From contig NZ_JAUSXB010000001.1 of assembly GCF_030823375.1 (NCBI RefSeq), positions 3,348,001-3,412,000 on the forward strand: 64,000 nt of DNA. Reading direction: 5' to 3'. This stretch comes from Pseudarthrobacter siccitolerans (GTDB lineage Bacteria; Actinomycetota; Actinomycetes; Actinomycetales; Micrococcaceae). Numbering within the stretch: the first letter of the stretch is position 1; each line of letters opens with the position of its first letter. Positions 52,566-62,334 of the stretch are shown in pieces. Below the pieces are notes generated by a model, which saw nothing but the letters and a program-made list of their open reading frames with translations, searched no databases and was not told the DNA's origin. A program made the position numbers and the translations under genes.

Positions 52566-53606
52566 GTGCCGTATGAGGGGGACACGAGTCCGCAGGACAG
52601 GCAGGGGGCTTCCGGAGCCCGGCTGCTGGGGGAAGCCGCTGCCCTGAAGCAGTTTTCCCGCCGCGCGTTCCTGACCGGCGCCGGCGCATCCGGCGTGCTG
52701 GCCGCCGACATGCTGCTCACCCGGGAAGTGCAGTCGCAGCGCCGGTCCAACCGGATCCTCGCCCTGCCCGATGACTTCGCGGACGCCTACTACCCGGACG
52801 CCAGCTGGTTCCTGTTCCCCGGCTACAAAACCAGCTGGGAAGAAGCGCAGTGGATCCTGAACTCCCTCCGCGGCACACTGAACAAGCGCGCCCGGCTCGC
52901 CGGCGTCGGCTATTCCAACCAGGGACTGGACATCGATGAGCTGGTGATCGCCGTCATCGAGTACGTCCGCGCCGAGAAGCTCACGAAATTGTTCTTTTAC
53001 GGACACAGCTTCGGCGGGATGGTGGCCACGCAGGTGGCTGCAAGACTGCTGGAAATCCATGGTGTGGAGGTGGAGTTCATAGTCCTGGACTCCAGCCCCT
53101 ACAGCAAGCATGACGTGCTGGACCAGAGCTGGTTCGACGGCGTGGTGTTCCTTTATGAACGCGGCGTCCGGATCCCTTCCACGCTGCGCGGCGGGTACGA
53201 GCTGGGGGAGCGGGTGATTCACAAGGACGAACGGACCTGGCGCCAGATCCTTGACCAGGCGCTCGAACAGCTGTCGCCGATCGCGCCGTCCAACCTGCTC
53301 ATCCAGTCCGAGTCCGCATACATTTACCATTTCGACGGCCTGCCGTTAGTGGACAAACTGGGCGGTGCCAAGATGGCCTACATCGGCAATCCCCGGGACC
53401 GCACCGTCCGCTACCAGACGGCCGTTGAAGCGTGGGCCGTGGCGTTCAAGGCGAACATGGTTTCCAGTGACCTGCAGACTGACGGGGCTGCCCCTGCCCA
53501 CGCCAGCCCGGGCTGGAACCCGAACATCTACCGGCCCATCCTGCAGCAGCTGCTGGACGAGAACTTCCCGTTGCCCAGCGGCGGATCCCGGGTGACGGTC
53601 TTCTAG
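52566..53606 (+). CDS. Alpha/beta-hydrolase-like protein with probable Tat signal
   Basis: 346 aa, GTG start at 52566. A twin-arginine-type segment (FSRRAFLTGAGASGVLAADML, residues about 30-50) follows an unusually long N-terminus. The rest is an alpha/beta hydrolase with the nucleophile elbow GHSFGG and the strand VEFIVLDSSPYSKH. The final third looks conserved (AYIGNPRDRTVRYQTAVEAW). It is probably exported or membrane-bound. Substrate and catalytic acid/His not assigned with certainty. Confidence 0.75.
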   Translation: MPYEGDTSPQDRQGASGARLLGEAAALKQFSRRAFLTGAGASGVLAADMLLTREVQSQRRSNRILALPDDFADAYYPDASWFLFPGYKTSWEEAQWILNSLRGTLNKRARLAGVGYSNQGLDIDELVIAVIEYVRAEKLTKLFFYGHSFGGMVATQVAARLLEIHGVEVEFIVLDSSPYSKHDVLDQSWFDGVVFLYERGVRIPSTLRGGYELGERVIHKDERTWRQILDQALEQLSPIAPSNLLIQSESAYIYHFDGLPLVDKLGGAKMAYIGNPRDRTVRYQTAVEAWAVAFKANMVSSDLQTDGAAPAHASPGWNPNIYRPILQQLLDENFPLPSGGSRVTVF

Positions 53607-53607
53607 C

Positions 53608-54438
53608 CTAGATCTGGTTCTTCAGGTCCGCCACGGAGTTCAACACCTGGTTGGGGCGGAACGGGTATGAACCGATTTCATCGCGCTGGGTGATGCCGCT
53701 CAGGACCAGGACCGTGTGCAGCCCGGCTTCCATGCCAGCGATGATGTCCGTGTCCATCCGGTCACCGATCATCGCGGTGGTCTCCGAATGCGCGTCGATC
53801 TGGTTCATGGCGGAGCGGAACATCATCGGGTTGGGCTTGCCCACGATGTAGGGCACCCGGTCCGTGGCCTTGGTGATGAGTGCTGCTATCGCTCCGGTGG
53901 CCGGCAGGGGGCCGTCCTTCGAAGGGCCCGTTGCGTCCGGGTTCGTGGCAATGAAACGTGCGCCGGCCAGGATGAGGCGGATCGCCGTGGTGATGGCTTC
54001 GAAGGAATAGGTGCGGGTCTCGCCCAGCACCACGAAGTCCGGGTCCTGGTCGGTGAGGATGAAGCCGGCCTCGTGCAGCGCCGTCGTCAGCCCTGCCTCG
54101 CCGATCGTGTAGGCGCGGTTGCCGGATCCGGAACCTTCCACCTGGTCCTTGAGGAACTGGGCGGTGGCCAACGCGGAGGTCCAGATGTTTTCTTCCGGGA
54201 CCGCCAGCCCCGAAGCCTTCAACCTCGCGGCGAGGTCGCGCGGGGTGAAGATGGAATTGTTGGTAAGGACCAGAAAGCGCTTGGACGTGTCCACCCACCG
54301 CTGAAGGAGTTCCGCGGCGCCCGGCACCGCCTGGTTCTCGTGGACCAGGACCCCGTCCATGTCCGTCAGCCAGCATTCAATCTCCTGGCCGCTGCGGTAT
54401 ACCGCCGGGCTGCCTACAACCTTGTCCGCTTCTGCCAT
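53608..54438 (-). CDS. HAD-IIA family hydrolase (NagD-like)
   Basis: 276 aa. Motif I WLTDMDGVLVHENQAVPGA with nucleophile Asp, motif II LTNNSIFTPRDLAARL, the IIA cap in between, and motif IV-like AMIGDRMDTDIIAGMEAGLHT. Family members dephosphorylate nucleotides or sugar phosphates. It ends one base after the convergent hydrolase. Confidence 0.92.
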   Translation of the reverse strand: MAEADKVVGSPAVYRSGQEIECWLTDMDGVLVHENQAVPGAAELLQRWVDTSKRFLVLTNNSIFTPRDLAARLKASGLAVPEENIWTSALATAQFLKDQVEGSGSGNRAYTIGEAGLTTALHEAGFILTDQDPDFVVLGETRTYSFEAITTAIRLILAGARFIATNPDATGPSKDGPLPATGAIAALITKATDRVPYIVGKPNPMMFRSAMNQIDAHSETTAMIGDRMDTDIIAGMEAGLHTVLVLSGITQRDEIGSYPFRPNQVLNSVADLKNQI

Positions 54439-54490
54439 GCCTACCTCCGCCGGTGATGAAAGCCCGAAAGGTCCAGTCTAGTGTTGAGGG

Positions 54491-55180
54491 GTGAACCAAA
54501 CGCCCGGTATGACGTCCGAACCGCTCCCGTTGCCCGGGGAAGCACTGCCGGAGGAGGCCGCCCCCGAAAAGGCGGAGGTCGGCGTCGGGCCCTGGGAAGG
54601 CGAACTGCCTGAAGGCGACCACTGGGACCCTGACCTCCTGGCGGACGGCGACCGGCGCAACGTGCTGGACAAGTACCGCTACTGGAAGCACGAGGCGATC
54701 GTGGCTGAGCTGGACTCCCGGCGGCACAACTTCCACGTCGCCATCGAAAACTGGCAGCACGACCTCAACATCGGCACGGTGGTGCGCACCGCGAACGCCT
54801 TCCTGGCCAAGGAGGTGCACATCATTGGCCGACGGCGGTGGAACCGGCGGGGTGCCATGGTCACCGACCGCTACCAGCACGTCCGCCACCACCCCACCGT
54901 TGACGACTTCGTGGCCTGGGCGCAGGGGGAGGGGCTGGCGATCATTGGAATCGACATTTTCCCGGACTCGGTGCCGCTGGAAACCTACGAACTGCCGCGG
55001 GACTGCGTGCTGGTGTTCGGGCAGGAAGGCCCCGGTTTGACCCCCGAGGTGCACGAGGCCGCCGTGGCCACCCTGTCCATCGAACAGTTCGGCTCCACCC
55101 GGTCCATCAACGCAGCCTCGGCCGCGGCCATCGCCATGCACGCCTGGGTCCGCCGGCACGTCTTCCACCAGCACGTCTAG
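54491..55180 (+). CDS. TrmH/SpoU-family RNA 2'-O-methyltransferase
   Basis: 229 aa from GTG 54491; an ATG 18 bases downstream is an alternative and neither has a well-placed ribosome site. The SPOUT motifs are clear: LNIGTVVRTANAF (motif 1), LVFGQEGPGLTPEV (motif 2) and SIEQFGSTRSINAASAAAIAM (motif 3), forming the knotted SAM site. An acidic 45-residue N-terminus precedes it. It methylates a ribose in tRNA or rRNA; target unknown. Confidence 0.9.
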   Translation: MNQTPGMTSEPLPLPGEALPEEAAPEKAEVGVGPWEGELPEGDHWDPDLLADGDRRNVLDKYRYWKHEAIVAELDSRRHNFHVAIENWQHDLNIGTVVRTANAFLAKEVHIIGRRRWNRRGAMVTDRYQHVRHHPTVDDFVAWAQGEGLAIIGIDIFPDSVPLETYELPRDCVLVFGQEGPGLTPEVHEAAVATLSIEQFGSTRSINAASAAAIAMHAWVRRHVFHQHV

Positions 55181-55363
55181 CCCCGCGGGATGGCATTTGA
55201 AGGCACTGCGGGGGCAAATTGCCCTGAAAAGCCGTCCCGCGCCAGTATTACCGTCCGGTGACCCGAAACACTCCGCTCGTCCGGAAATGACTAGGATGGT
55301 GCTAGCCGTAAGCGGTACTCCAGGGTTACCAGCCCACAGACGAACCTCAGCATAGGAGTCAGC

Positions 55364-56383
<1,020 letters not shown>

Positions 56384-56385
56384 GA

Positions 56386-56808
56386 ATGTCCGACGAGTTC
56401 CGCCGTAACCTGATGGGCCCCGAGCCCACGCTCCTGCCTGCCGAGACCGAGGTCAACCAGCAGCTGGAAGCGGGCCAGGAAGCCCTGGACCTCGTGGCGA
56501 AGCACCCGACGTCCTCATTGCTGTGGGCTGTTCTTGCCGAGGAGGCCTGGGCCGAGGGACGCACCATCGATTCCTACGCCTACTCCCGTGTGGGCTATCA
56601 CCGCGGGCTGGACTCGCTGCGCCGCAACGGCTGGCGCGGCGTGGGGCCCATTCCCTGGGAGCACGAGCCCAACCGCGGCTTCCTGCGGGCGCTGTATTCC
56701 CTTGGCCGGGCATCCGCAGCCATCGGTGAGGCCGAGGAGCCGGAGCGGATCGAGAAATTCCTGAACGACTCCGACCCTGCGGCGAAAGCCGCCATCGAAG
56801 CAAAGTAG
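56386..56808 (+). CDS. DUF3151 protein
   Basis: 140 aa, beginning two bases after the aldolase stop. AYSRVGYHRGLDSLRRNGWRG and PIPWEHEPNRGFLRALYSLGRA are the hallmark of actinobacterial DUF3151, regularly found next to class II aldolase genes. Mostly helical, soluble. Function unknown; conserved linkage suggests a role in or control of central carbon metabolism. Confidence 0.9.
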   Translation: MSDEFRRNLMGPEPTLLPAETEVNQQLEAGQEALDLVAKHPTSSLLWAVLAEEAWAEGRTIDSYAYSRVGYHRGLDSLRRNGWRGVGPIPWEHEPNRGFLRALYSLGRASAAIGEAEEPERIEKFLNDSDPAAKAAIEAK

Positions 56809-56816
56809 CAAAGAGG

Positions 56817-56864
56817 ACGACGGCGGGCGGTCACCTTTTCGAAAAGGTGACCGCCCGCCGTCGT
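56817..56864. repeat. Perfect 48-bp palindrome
   Basis: Two 24-bp arms, 56817-56840 and 56841-56864, are exact reverse complements around the centre TTTTC|GAAAA. It lies nine bases after the DUF3151 stop, in a convergent gap. Likely bidirectional terminator or repeat element; different in sequence from copies A and B. Confidence 0.9.
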
Positions 56865-56880
56865 TCCCTAAGTGGCGTTG

Positions 56881-56956
56881 GATTGAGTTCTGGTGGTTGG
56901 GCTAGTTGAAACCTGGGTTCCGACAAGCTCAATCACCGGAAATCGCGAACTCAATC
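56881..56956. repeat. Second imperfect inverted repeat in the same gap
   Basis: GATTGAGTTC (56881-56890) pairs with GAACTCAATC (56947-56956); inside, GGTGGTTGGGC pairs imperfectly with GCTCAATCACC (56927-56937). The stretch TTCCGACAAGCTCAATCACC resembles an intergenic motif I recall as frequent in Arthrobacter relatives. Confidence 0.6.
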
Positions 56957-56965
56957 ACCCTGTGG

Positions 56966-57595
56966 CTATGCCTTCTGGAGCCCTGTGCGCGCCATGGCGT
57001 CGGCGTAGGCCACACGCATGGCCTCGAGGTATTCCTCCTGGCGGGCGGGTGAACCGGCGAAGGCGCGGCCGCTGAGGGATCGCACTTTGTAGGTCTTCAG
57101 GCCGCGGCGCCAGAGCAGCGGAACTTCGGTCTTCAGCAGCAGGTTCGCCAGGCGGTTGGCCTCTGTGCCGTGCGCCACGATCACTGAAGCGCGGGGGACC
57201 AGGGCCAGGAATTTGAGCAGCGGCTTCAGGCCGGCGGACACCTGATCCGGGGTGAACTTTCCGTTCGGCTCCCCGGGGATATGCCACGGGTGGACGTTCC
57301 ACGGCATCACGAACTCCGGCCGAAGCCCCAGCTTCCACTGGATACCGAGCATCCGCGTTGCGGCGTCAGCGTCCCCGGCCGTGATGAAACCGGACTTGTC
57401 GGCCTCGCCGATGTTCGAGTACAGGCTGATGATCCGGCACTCGTCGACGTCGTGCATCGGGTCAACGTAGGGTACTGCCGTGCCGGGCTTGGCCTCCTGC
57501 AGGGAATCGCACAGTTCGTTGACGGCGGCAACATTGGGTTCGTAGCGGCGGCTCAGAAGCTGCTCATGGAATGATTCGGGTGCCAGGGCGGTCAT
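56966..57595 (-). CDS. Uracil-DNA-glycosylase-superfamily-like protein
   Basis: 209 aa from ATG 57595. VPYVDPMHDVDECRIISLYSNI, LRPEFVMPWNVHPWHIPGEPNG and ASVIVAHGTEANRLANLL follow the pattern of the UDG superfamily (N-terminal substrate loop, central PWNxxP, C-terminal H-loop-like HGTEA). It is not UDG family 1 by motif. DNA repair activity is inferred only from this resemblance. Its 3' end lies in a palindrome-rich convergent gap. Confidence 0.65.
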   Translation of the reverse strand: MTALAPESFHEQLLSRRYEPNVAAVNELCDSLQEAKPGTAVPYVDPMHDVDECRIISLYSNIGEADKSGFITAGDADAATRMLGIQWKLGLRPEFVMPWNVHPWHIPGEPNGKFTPDQVSAGLKPLLKFLALVPRASVIVAHGTEANRLANLLLKTEVPLLWRRGLKTYKVRSLSGRAFAGSPARQEEYLEAMRVAYADAMARTGLQKA

Positions 57596-57739
57596 GTAGG
57601 GCTGGGTCTCCTGCGGGGATTGGTGTTGCGCCACCGCGAAAATGGGCGCACTGTGGCGCAACACATCCGAGGTGGTTGAAATGGGGTGGGCCGATTCCTG
57701 GTCGGCCTTTCCCAGTTTAGCAAGCCCCGGGAAACGAAA

Positions 57740-57784
57740 CGCCGGTCCCGTGCACCCGGCTGAAAAGGGTGCCCGGGACCGGCG
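57740..57784 (-). terminator. Terminator of the MetE-like gene
   Basis: An 18-bp stem with a single mismatch (57740-57757 against 57767-57784) and nine-base loop, followed on the minus strand by TTTCGTTT. It lies 24 bases after the stop. Confidence 0.85.
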
Positions 57785-57807
57785 GGGGTCCGACGCGCTG
57801 TTATTGC

Positions 57808-59016
57808 CTACCAGAGGCGCTTGGTGGCCCGGCGGGCACCCTCGCCCAGTGCTTCCAGCTTGGCGAATGCGATCTGCGGGTGCACCCTGCCGCCCAGGCC
57901 GCAGTCGGTGGACGCGATGACGTTCTCCCGGCCCACCACCTCTGCGAAGCGGACGATCCGATCCGCCACCAGGTCCGGGTGCTCCACCACATTGGTGGCG
58001 TGTGAGACCACGCCGGGAATGATGACCTTGCCCTCAGGGAGCCTGGCGTCTTCCCAGACGCGCCATTCGTGTTCGTGCCGGACATTGGCGGCCTCAAAGG
58101 AGTAGCCGCCGGCATTAATCTGCAGTACGGACCCGATGATGTCCGCGAAGGGAATATCCGTGGTGTGCGGGCCGTGCCAGGATCCCCAGCAGACGTGCAG
58201 CCGGATCTGTTCCTGGGGCAGGTCACGCAGCGCCCAGTTGGTGGCCTCCACGCGCAGCTGGATGAACTTCAGGTAGTCATCAAGAGCCGGCTCAGGGTTG
58301 ATCTGGTCCCAGCTTTCGGCGAGTGAAGGATCATCGAGCTGGACCGTGAGTCCGGCATCGATAATGGCCTTGTATTCCTCGCGCATGGCGTCGGCGCAGG
58401 CGTACAGCAGTTCCTCGTCGGTCTTGTAGTACTCATTGGCAACCCGTGCACAGGACCCGGGGGAGAGCGAGGCCACAAAGCCCTCGGACAGTCCTGCGGC
58501 GGCCAGCCCGCTCTTCAGGTTCTTGACGTCGGAGGCCACCAGGCCGTGCCCGGTGTAGGTGAGGGGCCCGGCAATCTTGGGCTGGGAAACGCTCTTGCGG
58601 TGGGCCAGGATGCCGGCGGACGGATCATTGTAGGCATCGTTGAACTTCTGCCGGTCACGACGGTCCGGGAATGAGGTCAGGACAATGTTCCCGGGGGAGG
58701 ACCGGCGTACCTGGGTATCAGCCCAACGGTCCACGTCCGTCGCTTCGAGGCCACCAAGCCGGGAGAAGGAGTAGTTCCACCAAGCCCCGTAGTCAACCGA
58801 GCTGGACATCGCGTGCCCATATTCGCCGTCATTGGCGATATCGATGCCCAAGTCCTTCTGGCGCTGCACCACGTCCGCCACTGATGCTTCCAGCAGGTCA
58901 AGGAACCGAGGGGTGAGGCCCTCCTGCTCCTTGGCGGCGTTGGCTGCTATGAGTTCAGGGGTGCGAGGCAAAGACCCTGCATGGGTGACGCGGATGTGGT
59001 CTGTGTTCAGGGACAC
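57808..59016 (-). CDS. MetE-like cobalamin-independent methyltransferase (C-terminal-domain type)
   Basis: 402 aa, GTG 59016 with an AAGGAAT site. It corresponds to the catalytic C-terminal barrel of MetE, without its N-terminal half (full MetE is about 750 aa). Zinc-ligand candidates are LHVCWGSWHG (His and Cys) and STDCGLGGRVHPQIAF (Cys); VTHAGSLPRTPEL at the start fits MetE-II and related proteins. Together with the upstream SAM-I riboswitch this indicates a role in methionine synthesis or salvage of homocysteine with a non-folate or folate methyl donor. The methyl donor is unknown. Confidence 0.87.
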   Translation of the reverse strand: MSLNTDHIRVTHAGSLPRTPELIAANAAKEQEGLTPRFLDLLEASVADVVQRQKDLGIDIANDGEYGHAMSSSVDYGAWWNYSFSRLGGLEATDVDRWADTQVRRSSPGNIVLTSFPDRRDRQKFNDAYNDPSAGILAHRKSVSQPKIAGPLTYTGHGLVASDVKNLKSGLAAAGLSEGFVASLSPGSCARVANEYYKTDEELLYACADAMREEYKAIIDAGLTVQLDDPSLAESWDQINPEPALDDYLKFIQLRVEATNWALRDLPQEQIRLHVCWGSWHGPHTTDIPFADIIGSVLQINAGGYSFEAANVRHEHEWRVWEDARLPEGKVIIPGVVSHATNVVEHPDLVADRIVRFAEVVGRENVIASTDCGLGGRVHPQIAFAKLEALGEGARRATKRLW

Positions 59017-59028
59017 TGGAATTCCTTT

Positions 59029-59128
59029 CCATCGGTCCTGGCAGTAGCACCTTCGCGGCAGGGGGTACCTGCACTTAGCGGGGTTGCTGCGGCGTCAACG
59101 ATCCAGGTCTCTCGGCCGCTCCGGATGG
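59029..59128 (-). promoter_or_regulatory. SAM-I (S-box) riboswitch
   Basis: Read on the minus strand from 59128. P1 is CCATC (59124-59128) pairing with GATGG (59029-59033). Between them lie the S-box elements in order: CGGAGCGGCCGAGAGACC (GAGnGGnnGAGGGA element), CGTTGACGCC (GATGAAGCC element), GCAGCAACCCC (GGCAACC element), and AAGGTGCTACTGCCAGG (AAGGTGCTAAATCC element). The 3' P1 strand ends two bases before the AAAGGAA ribosome site of the MetE-like gene, suggesting control of translation or a coupled switch. High SAM should turn the gene off. Confidence 0.88.
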
Positions 59129-59354
59129 TTCACTCTCACTTAATTCCAAGACTTTCCCGGGAGCAAATCCGGTTCGGATTGTTTCGGCGGAAAGCAGGCG
59201 TGGCGACTGCTTTCCAAATCGCTATAACTGCATGCAGGTTCCTGTTATATCCATTGACAGGTTTCGTTTAGCTTGGTTGGCTCTTGTCACAGGCCGCAAT
59301 GGGGGACATGGCTGCCTGAACGCACCCCAATGCACTCGAAAGAGGTAACGCACC
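59129..59354. other. Divergent promoter region of the MetE-like and M14 genes
   Basis: About 225 bases remain between the riboswitch and the peptidase start. TTGACA at 59255-59260 is a clear -35-like hexamer on the plus strand. TTATAT (59243-59248) and TATAAC (59223-59228) are A/T-rich boxes of possible -10 type. No coding sequence is evident. Confidence 0.5.
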
Positions 59355-60416
59355 GTGAGAAAAGCCCTGGCAACTTTCAGGACCCTTGCCGTTTCCGGAG
59401 CCCTGGCGCTGGCAGCAGTGACGGCGCCCGCGCCGGCGATGGCCGTAGGCGAAGGCCCCAACTACGACGGCAATGGCCAGATCACCACATCGAAGCTGGC
59501 CACCTACGACGAGATGGTCTCCTTCCTCAAAGACCAGGACACCCGCCAGCCGGCCATGGAGCTGGAGGTCATCGGGCAGACGGTGAAGGGCCGCGACATC
59601 CACCTGGTCAAGTACATCTCGGACCCGGCCAAACCCACCATCCTTTACCTGACGCAGCAGCACGGCAACGAACAGCTGACTACCGAGGGCGCCCTGGAAT
59701 TCGTCAAGCACCTTGGCACCGGCAAGTCAGGGGATGTCCTGGACGGCGTCAACATCCTCATCGTTCCCATGCTGAATGCAGACGGGGCCATGGGTGACGT
59801 GAACTTCTCCCTGGCGGACTACCAGGCCAAGGGCGGCCGCAACATGACCCGGTACAACGCCGAAGAGGTGGACCTCAACCGTGACCACGTGGACAAAGTC
59901 CAGCCGGAAACCCAGGCGCTCCATAACAACGTGATGCGCAAGTACCGGATCGACTACATGATCGACCTGCACCACCAGGGCACCCGCAGCCAACGTGACG
60001 GAGAACTCGTCTCCGGCTCCATCCTCTACCCCACCACCCCGAACGCCGATCCTGCAGTTGTGGAGAAGTCCAAGCAGCTGGGCGCGGTGGTGTTCCACAA
60101 CGTCGATTCCACCGGCTGGGGCCACCTGGGCAAGTACGTGGGCGGCAGCGCCGAAACCATCAGCCGCAACGGCATCGCGGTGGAATACGGCATCGCAACC
60201 CTGCTGTTTGAGATGCGGGGCATGTCGGACCACTACCTGGACGGATATGCCCTGGGGCTCCGGAGCAACGGGTACCTGATCAAGCAGACAGTGACCACCC
60301 TGACGGCCACGGCCGAAGCCATCGCTGACAGATCAATTGCCGACGCCGACACCTCCTTCTGGGACAGCCTCGCCACCCAGACCTCCCGCCCGGGCGAGGA
60401 AGCTGAGGACGAGTAG
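59355..60416 (+). CDS. Secreted M14-family zinc carboxypeptidase
   Basis: 353 aa, GTG 59355 with GAGGT upstream. Signal peptide KALATFRTLAVSGALALAAV, cut near PAMAVGEG. Zinc ligands: HGNE in LTQQHGNEQL (His and Glu) and His in MIDLHHQG; substrate-binding NRDH in VDLNRDH; catalytic Glu probably in ATLLFEMRG. M14 peptidases remove C-terminal residues from peptides or trim peptidoglycan-type peptides. The C-terminus is acidic. Confidence 0.9.
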   Translation: MRKALATFRTLAVSGALALAAVTAPAPAMAVGEGPNYDGNGQITTSKLATYDEMVSFLKDQDTRQPAMELEVIGQTVKGRDIHLVKYISDPAKPTILYLTQQHGNEQLTTEGALEFVKHLGTGKSGDVLDGVNILIVPMLNADGAMGDVNFSLADYQAKGGRNMTRYNAEEVDLNRDHVDKVQPETQALHNNVMRKYRIDYMIDLHHQGTRSQRDGELVSGSILYPTTPNADPAVVEKSKQLGAVVFHNVDSTGWGHLGKYVGGSAETISRNGIAVEYGIATLLFEMRGMSDHYLDGYALGLRSNGYLIKQTVTTLTATAEAIADRSIADADTSFWDSLATQTSRPGEEAEDE

Positions 60417-60430
60417 TAACTGCTGACAGT

Positions 60431-60483
60431 CCGCCGCGGTCCCACGGCATGGGTGCTTTAGCCTGCAAGAAGGACCGCGGCGG
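60431..60483. terminator. 12-bp inverted repeat between the M14 gene and purA
   Basis: CCGCCGCGGTCC (60431-60442) and GGACCGCGGCGG (60472-60483) pair perfectly around a 29-base loop, 14 bases after the peptidase stop. No U-run. Could end the peptidase transcript. Confidence 0.5.
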
Positions 60484-60672
60484 CCCAACGAGTGGACAAA
60501 GTCCCTCATCCGCTAAACTTGGGTGGTAAGAGCCCCGGAACTCTTGCATCGCTGTGCTGCCCCGCGGACCAGCGAAGGCCGGTCCATTCGGGGCATTCTC
60601 ATGAACGGCGCTGTACAGGCCCGCCACGCCGTGGCCGGGCCCGGGCAGCCCGAACGAATGGGGGAGGATCCC

Positions 60673-61962
60673 ATGCCAGCAATTGTGATCGTAGGAGCCC
60701 AGTGGGGCGACGAAGGAAAAGGCAAAGCGACCGACCTGCTGGGCGGCCGCGTTGACTATGTCGTCAAACCCAACGGCGGCAACAACGCCGGGCACACCGT
60801 CGTCGTAGGCGGTGAAAAATACGAACTCAAGCTGCTTCCGGCAGGCATCCTCAGCCCCAACGCCGTCCCCATTATCGGCAACGGCTGCGTGGTAAACCTC
60901 GAGGCACTCTTCCAGGAGATTGAGGGCCTCCAGGCGCGCGGTGCCGACACCTCAAAGCTTCGCGTCTCCGCCAACGCCCACCTCGTGGCTCCGTACCACC
61001 AGGTGCTGGACAAGGTGACGGAGCGCTACCTCGGCAGCCGGGCCATCGGGACCACCGGCCGCGGCATCGGCCCCGCGTACATGGACAAGGTGGCCCGCCT
61101 GGGCATCCGCGTCCAGGACGTCTTTGACGAGTCGATCCTCCGCCAGAAGGTGGAAGGCTCGTTGCGGCAGAAGAACGAACTCCTGGTCAAGATCTACAAC
61201 CGCCGTGGCGTGGTGGTGGACGAGATCGTGGAGTACTTCCTGTCCTTCGCCGAGCGGCTGCGCCCGCTGGTCATCGACAGCACGCTGGTGCTGAACACCG
61301 CCCTGGATGAGGGCAAGGTAGTGCTCATGGAAGGCGGCCAGGCCACCTTCCTGGACGTGGACCACGGAACCTACCCCTTCGTGACTTCCTCCAACCCCAC
61401 CGCCGGCGGCGCCTCCGTGGGTTCGGGCATCGGCCCCACCCGCATCTCCCGCTCCATTGGCATCATCAAGGCGTACACCACCCGCGTAGGCGCAGGCCCG
61501 TTTCCCACGGAACTGTTCGATGAGATGGGCGTGTACCTGCAGAAGACCGGCGGCGAATTCGGCGTCAACACCGGCCGGCCCCGCCGCTGCGGCTGGTACG
61601 ACGCCGTCCTGGCCCGCCACGCCTCCCGCGTCAACGGCTTCACGGACTACTTCGTGACCAAGCTGGACGTGCTCACCGGCATCGAGCAGATTCCCGTGTG
61701 CGTAGCCTACGATGTGGACGGCGTCCGGCACGACGAGATGCCCATGACGCAGACAGAGTTCCACCACGCCGTGCCCATCTTCGAGTACTTCGACGGCTGG
61801 ACCGAGGACATCACCGGGGCACGCACCTTGGCGGACCTCCCGGAGAATGCGCGCAACTACGTGCTGGCCCTGGAAAAGCTGTCCGGTACGCGTTTCTCCG
61901 CCATCGGAGTTGGCCCGGACCGCGACCAGACCATCGTGGTCAACGACCTCATCAACGACTGA
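60673..61962 (+). CDS. purA: Adenylosuccinate synthetase
   Basis: 429 aa from ATG 60673 (GGGGAGG site), matching the family start [23 protein letters not shown]-binding GDEGKGK at 12-18, [11 protein letters not shown], and the catalytic loop [13 protein letters not shown] are intact, as is [11 protein letters not shown]. It joins IMP and aspartate in AMP synthesis. A terminator follows at 62089-62119. Confidence 0.97.
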   Translation: MPAIVIVGAQWGDEGKGKATDLLGGRVDYVVKPNGGNNAGHTVVVGGEKYELKLLPAGILSPNAVPIIGNGCVVNLEALFQEIEGLQARGADTSKLRVSANAHLVAPYHQVLDKVTERYLGSRAIGTTGRGIGPAYMDKVARLGIRVQDVFDESILRQKVEGSLRQKNELLVKIYNRRGVVVDEIVEYFLSFAERLRPLVIDSTLVLNTALDEGKVVLMEGGQATFLDVDHGTYPFVTSSNPTAGGASVGSGIGPTRISRSIGIIKAYTTRVGAGPFPTELFDEMGVYLQKTGGEFGVNTGRPRRCGWYDAVLARHASRVNGFTDYFVTKLDVLTGIEQIPVCVAYDVDGVRHDEMPMTQTEFHHAVPIFEYFDGWTEDITGARTLADLPENARNYVLALEKLSGTRFSAIGVGPDRDQTIVVNDLIND

Positions 61963-62334
61963 CATGTGGGCCCACGCCTGGGCCCACGCTACCGAGGGGC
62001 CCCGACCGAGCTTGCGAGATTGGGGAGGTAGCAGGGAGGCTTCCCTGGCCGAGCTTGCGAGGCTAGGGAGCGGGTGGGGACGACGCCGGCGGGTCACCTT
62101 CACAGGTGGCCCGCTGTTTGCGTTATCCAGGGAAACTTAAGGCAATTTACACAGGGTTAACGCCGTAGGTCTTGCGGCGCTGCACGCCTACCGGCGAGAC
62201 TCTTTGTTACACCCGGTGACTTGATCACCAAATCGTTCGACCAGACCCGCGGGATTGAGGGGCAGTGATGCGCCCGGACCGGCCGGTGGCAATGGCGCCT
62301 CCGGACAAGGACCCGCAGAACGGAAGGATTTGTT
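61963..62334. other. Gap after purA with direct repeats
   Basis: 372 bases. TGGGCCCACGC occurs in tandem at 61967 and 61979; CCGAGCTTGCGAG occurs at 62006-62018 and 62049-62061. A terminator (62089-62119) separates these from the promoter of the next gene. The palindrome GGTGACTTGATCACC lies at 62215-62229. Confidence 0.6.
62089..62119 (+). terminator. Terminator of purA
   Basis: GCGGGTCACCT (62089-62099) and AGGTGGCCCGC (62104-62114) form an 11-bp stem with one G-U and a four-base loop, followed by TGTTTG. Confidence 0.75.

Noticed and set aside
60952-62103. Long minus-strand frame opposite purA
   Set aside because: Rich in His, Gly, Val and Asp as expected for the complement of GC-rich coding DNA; no family features.
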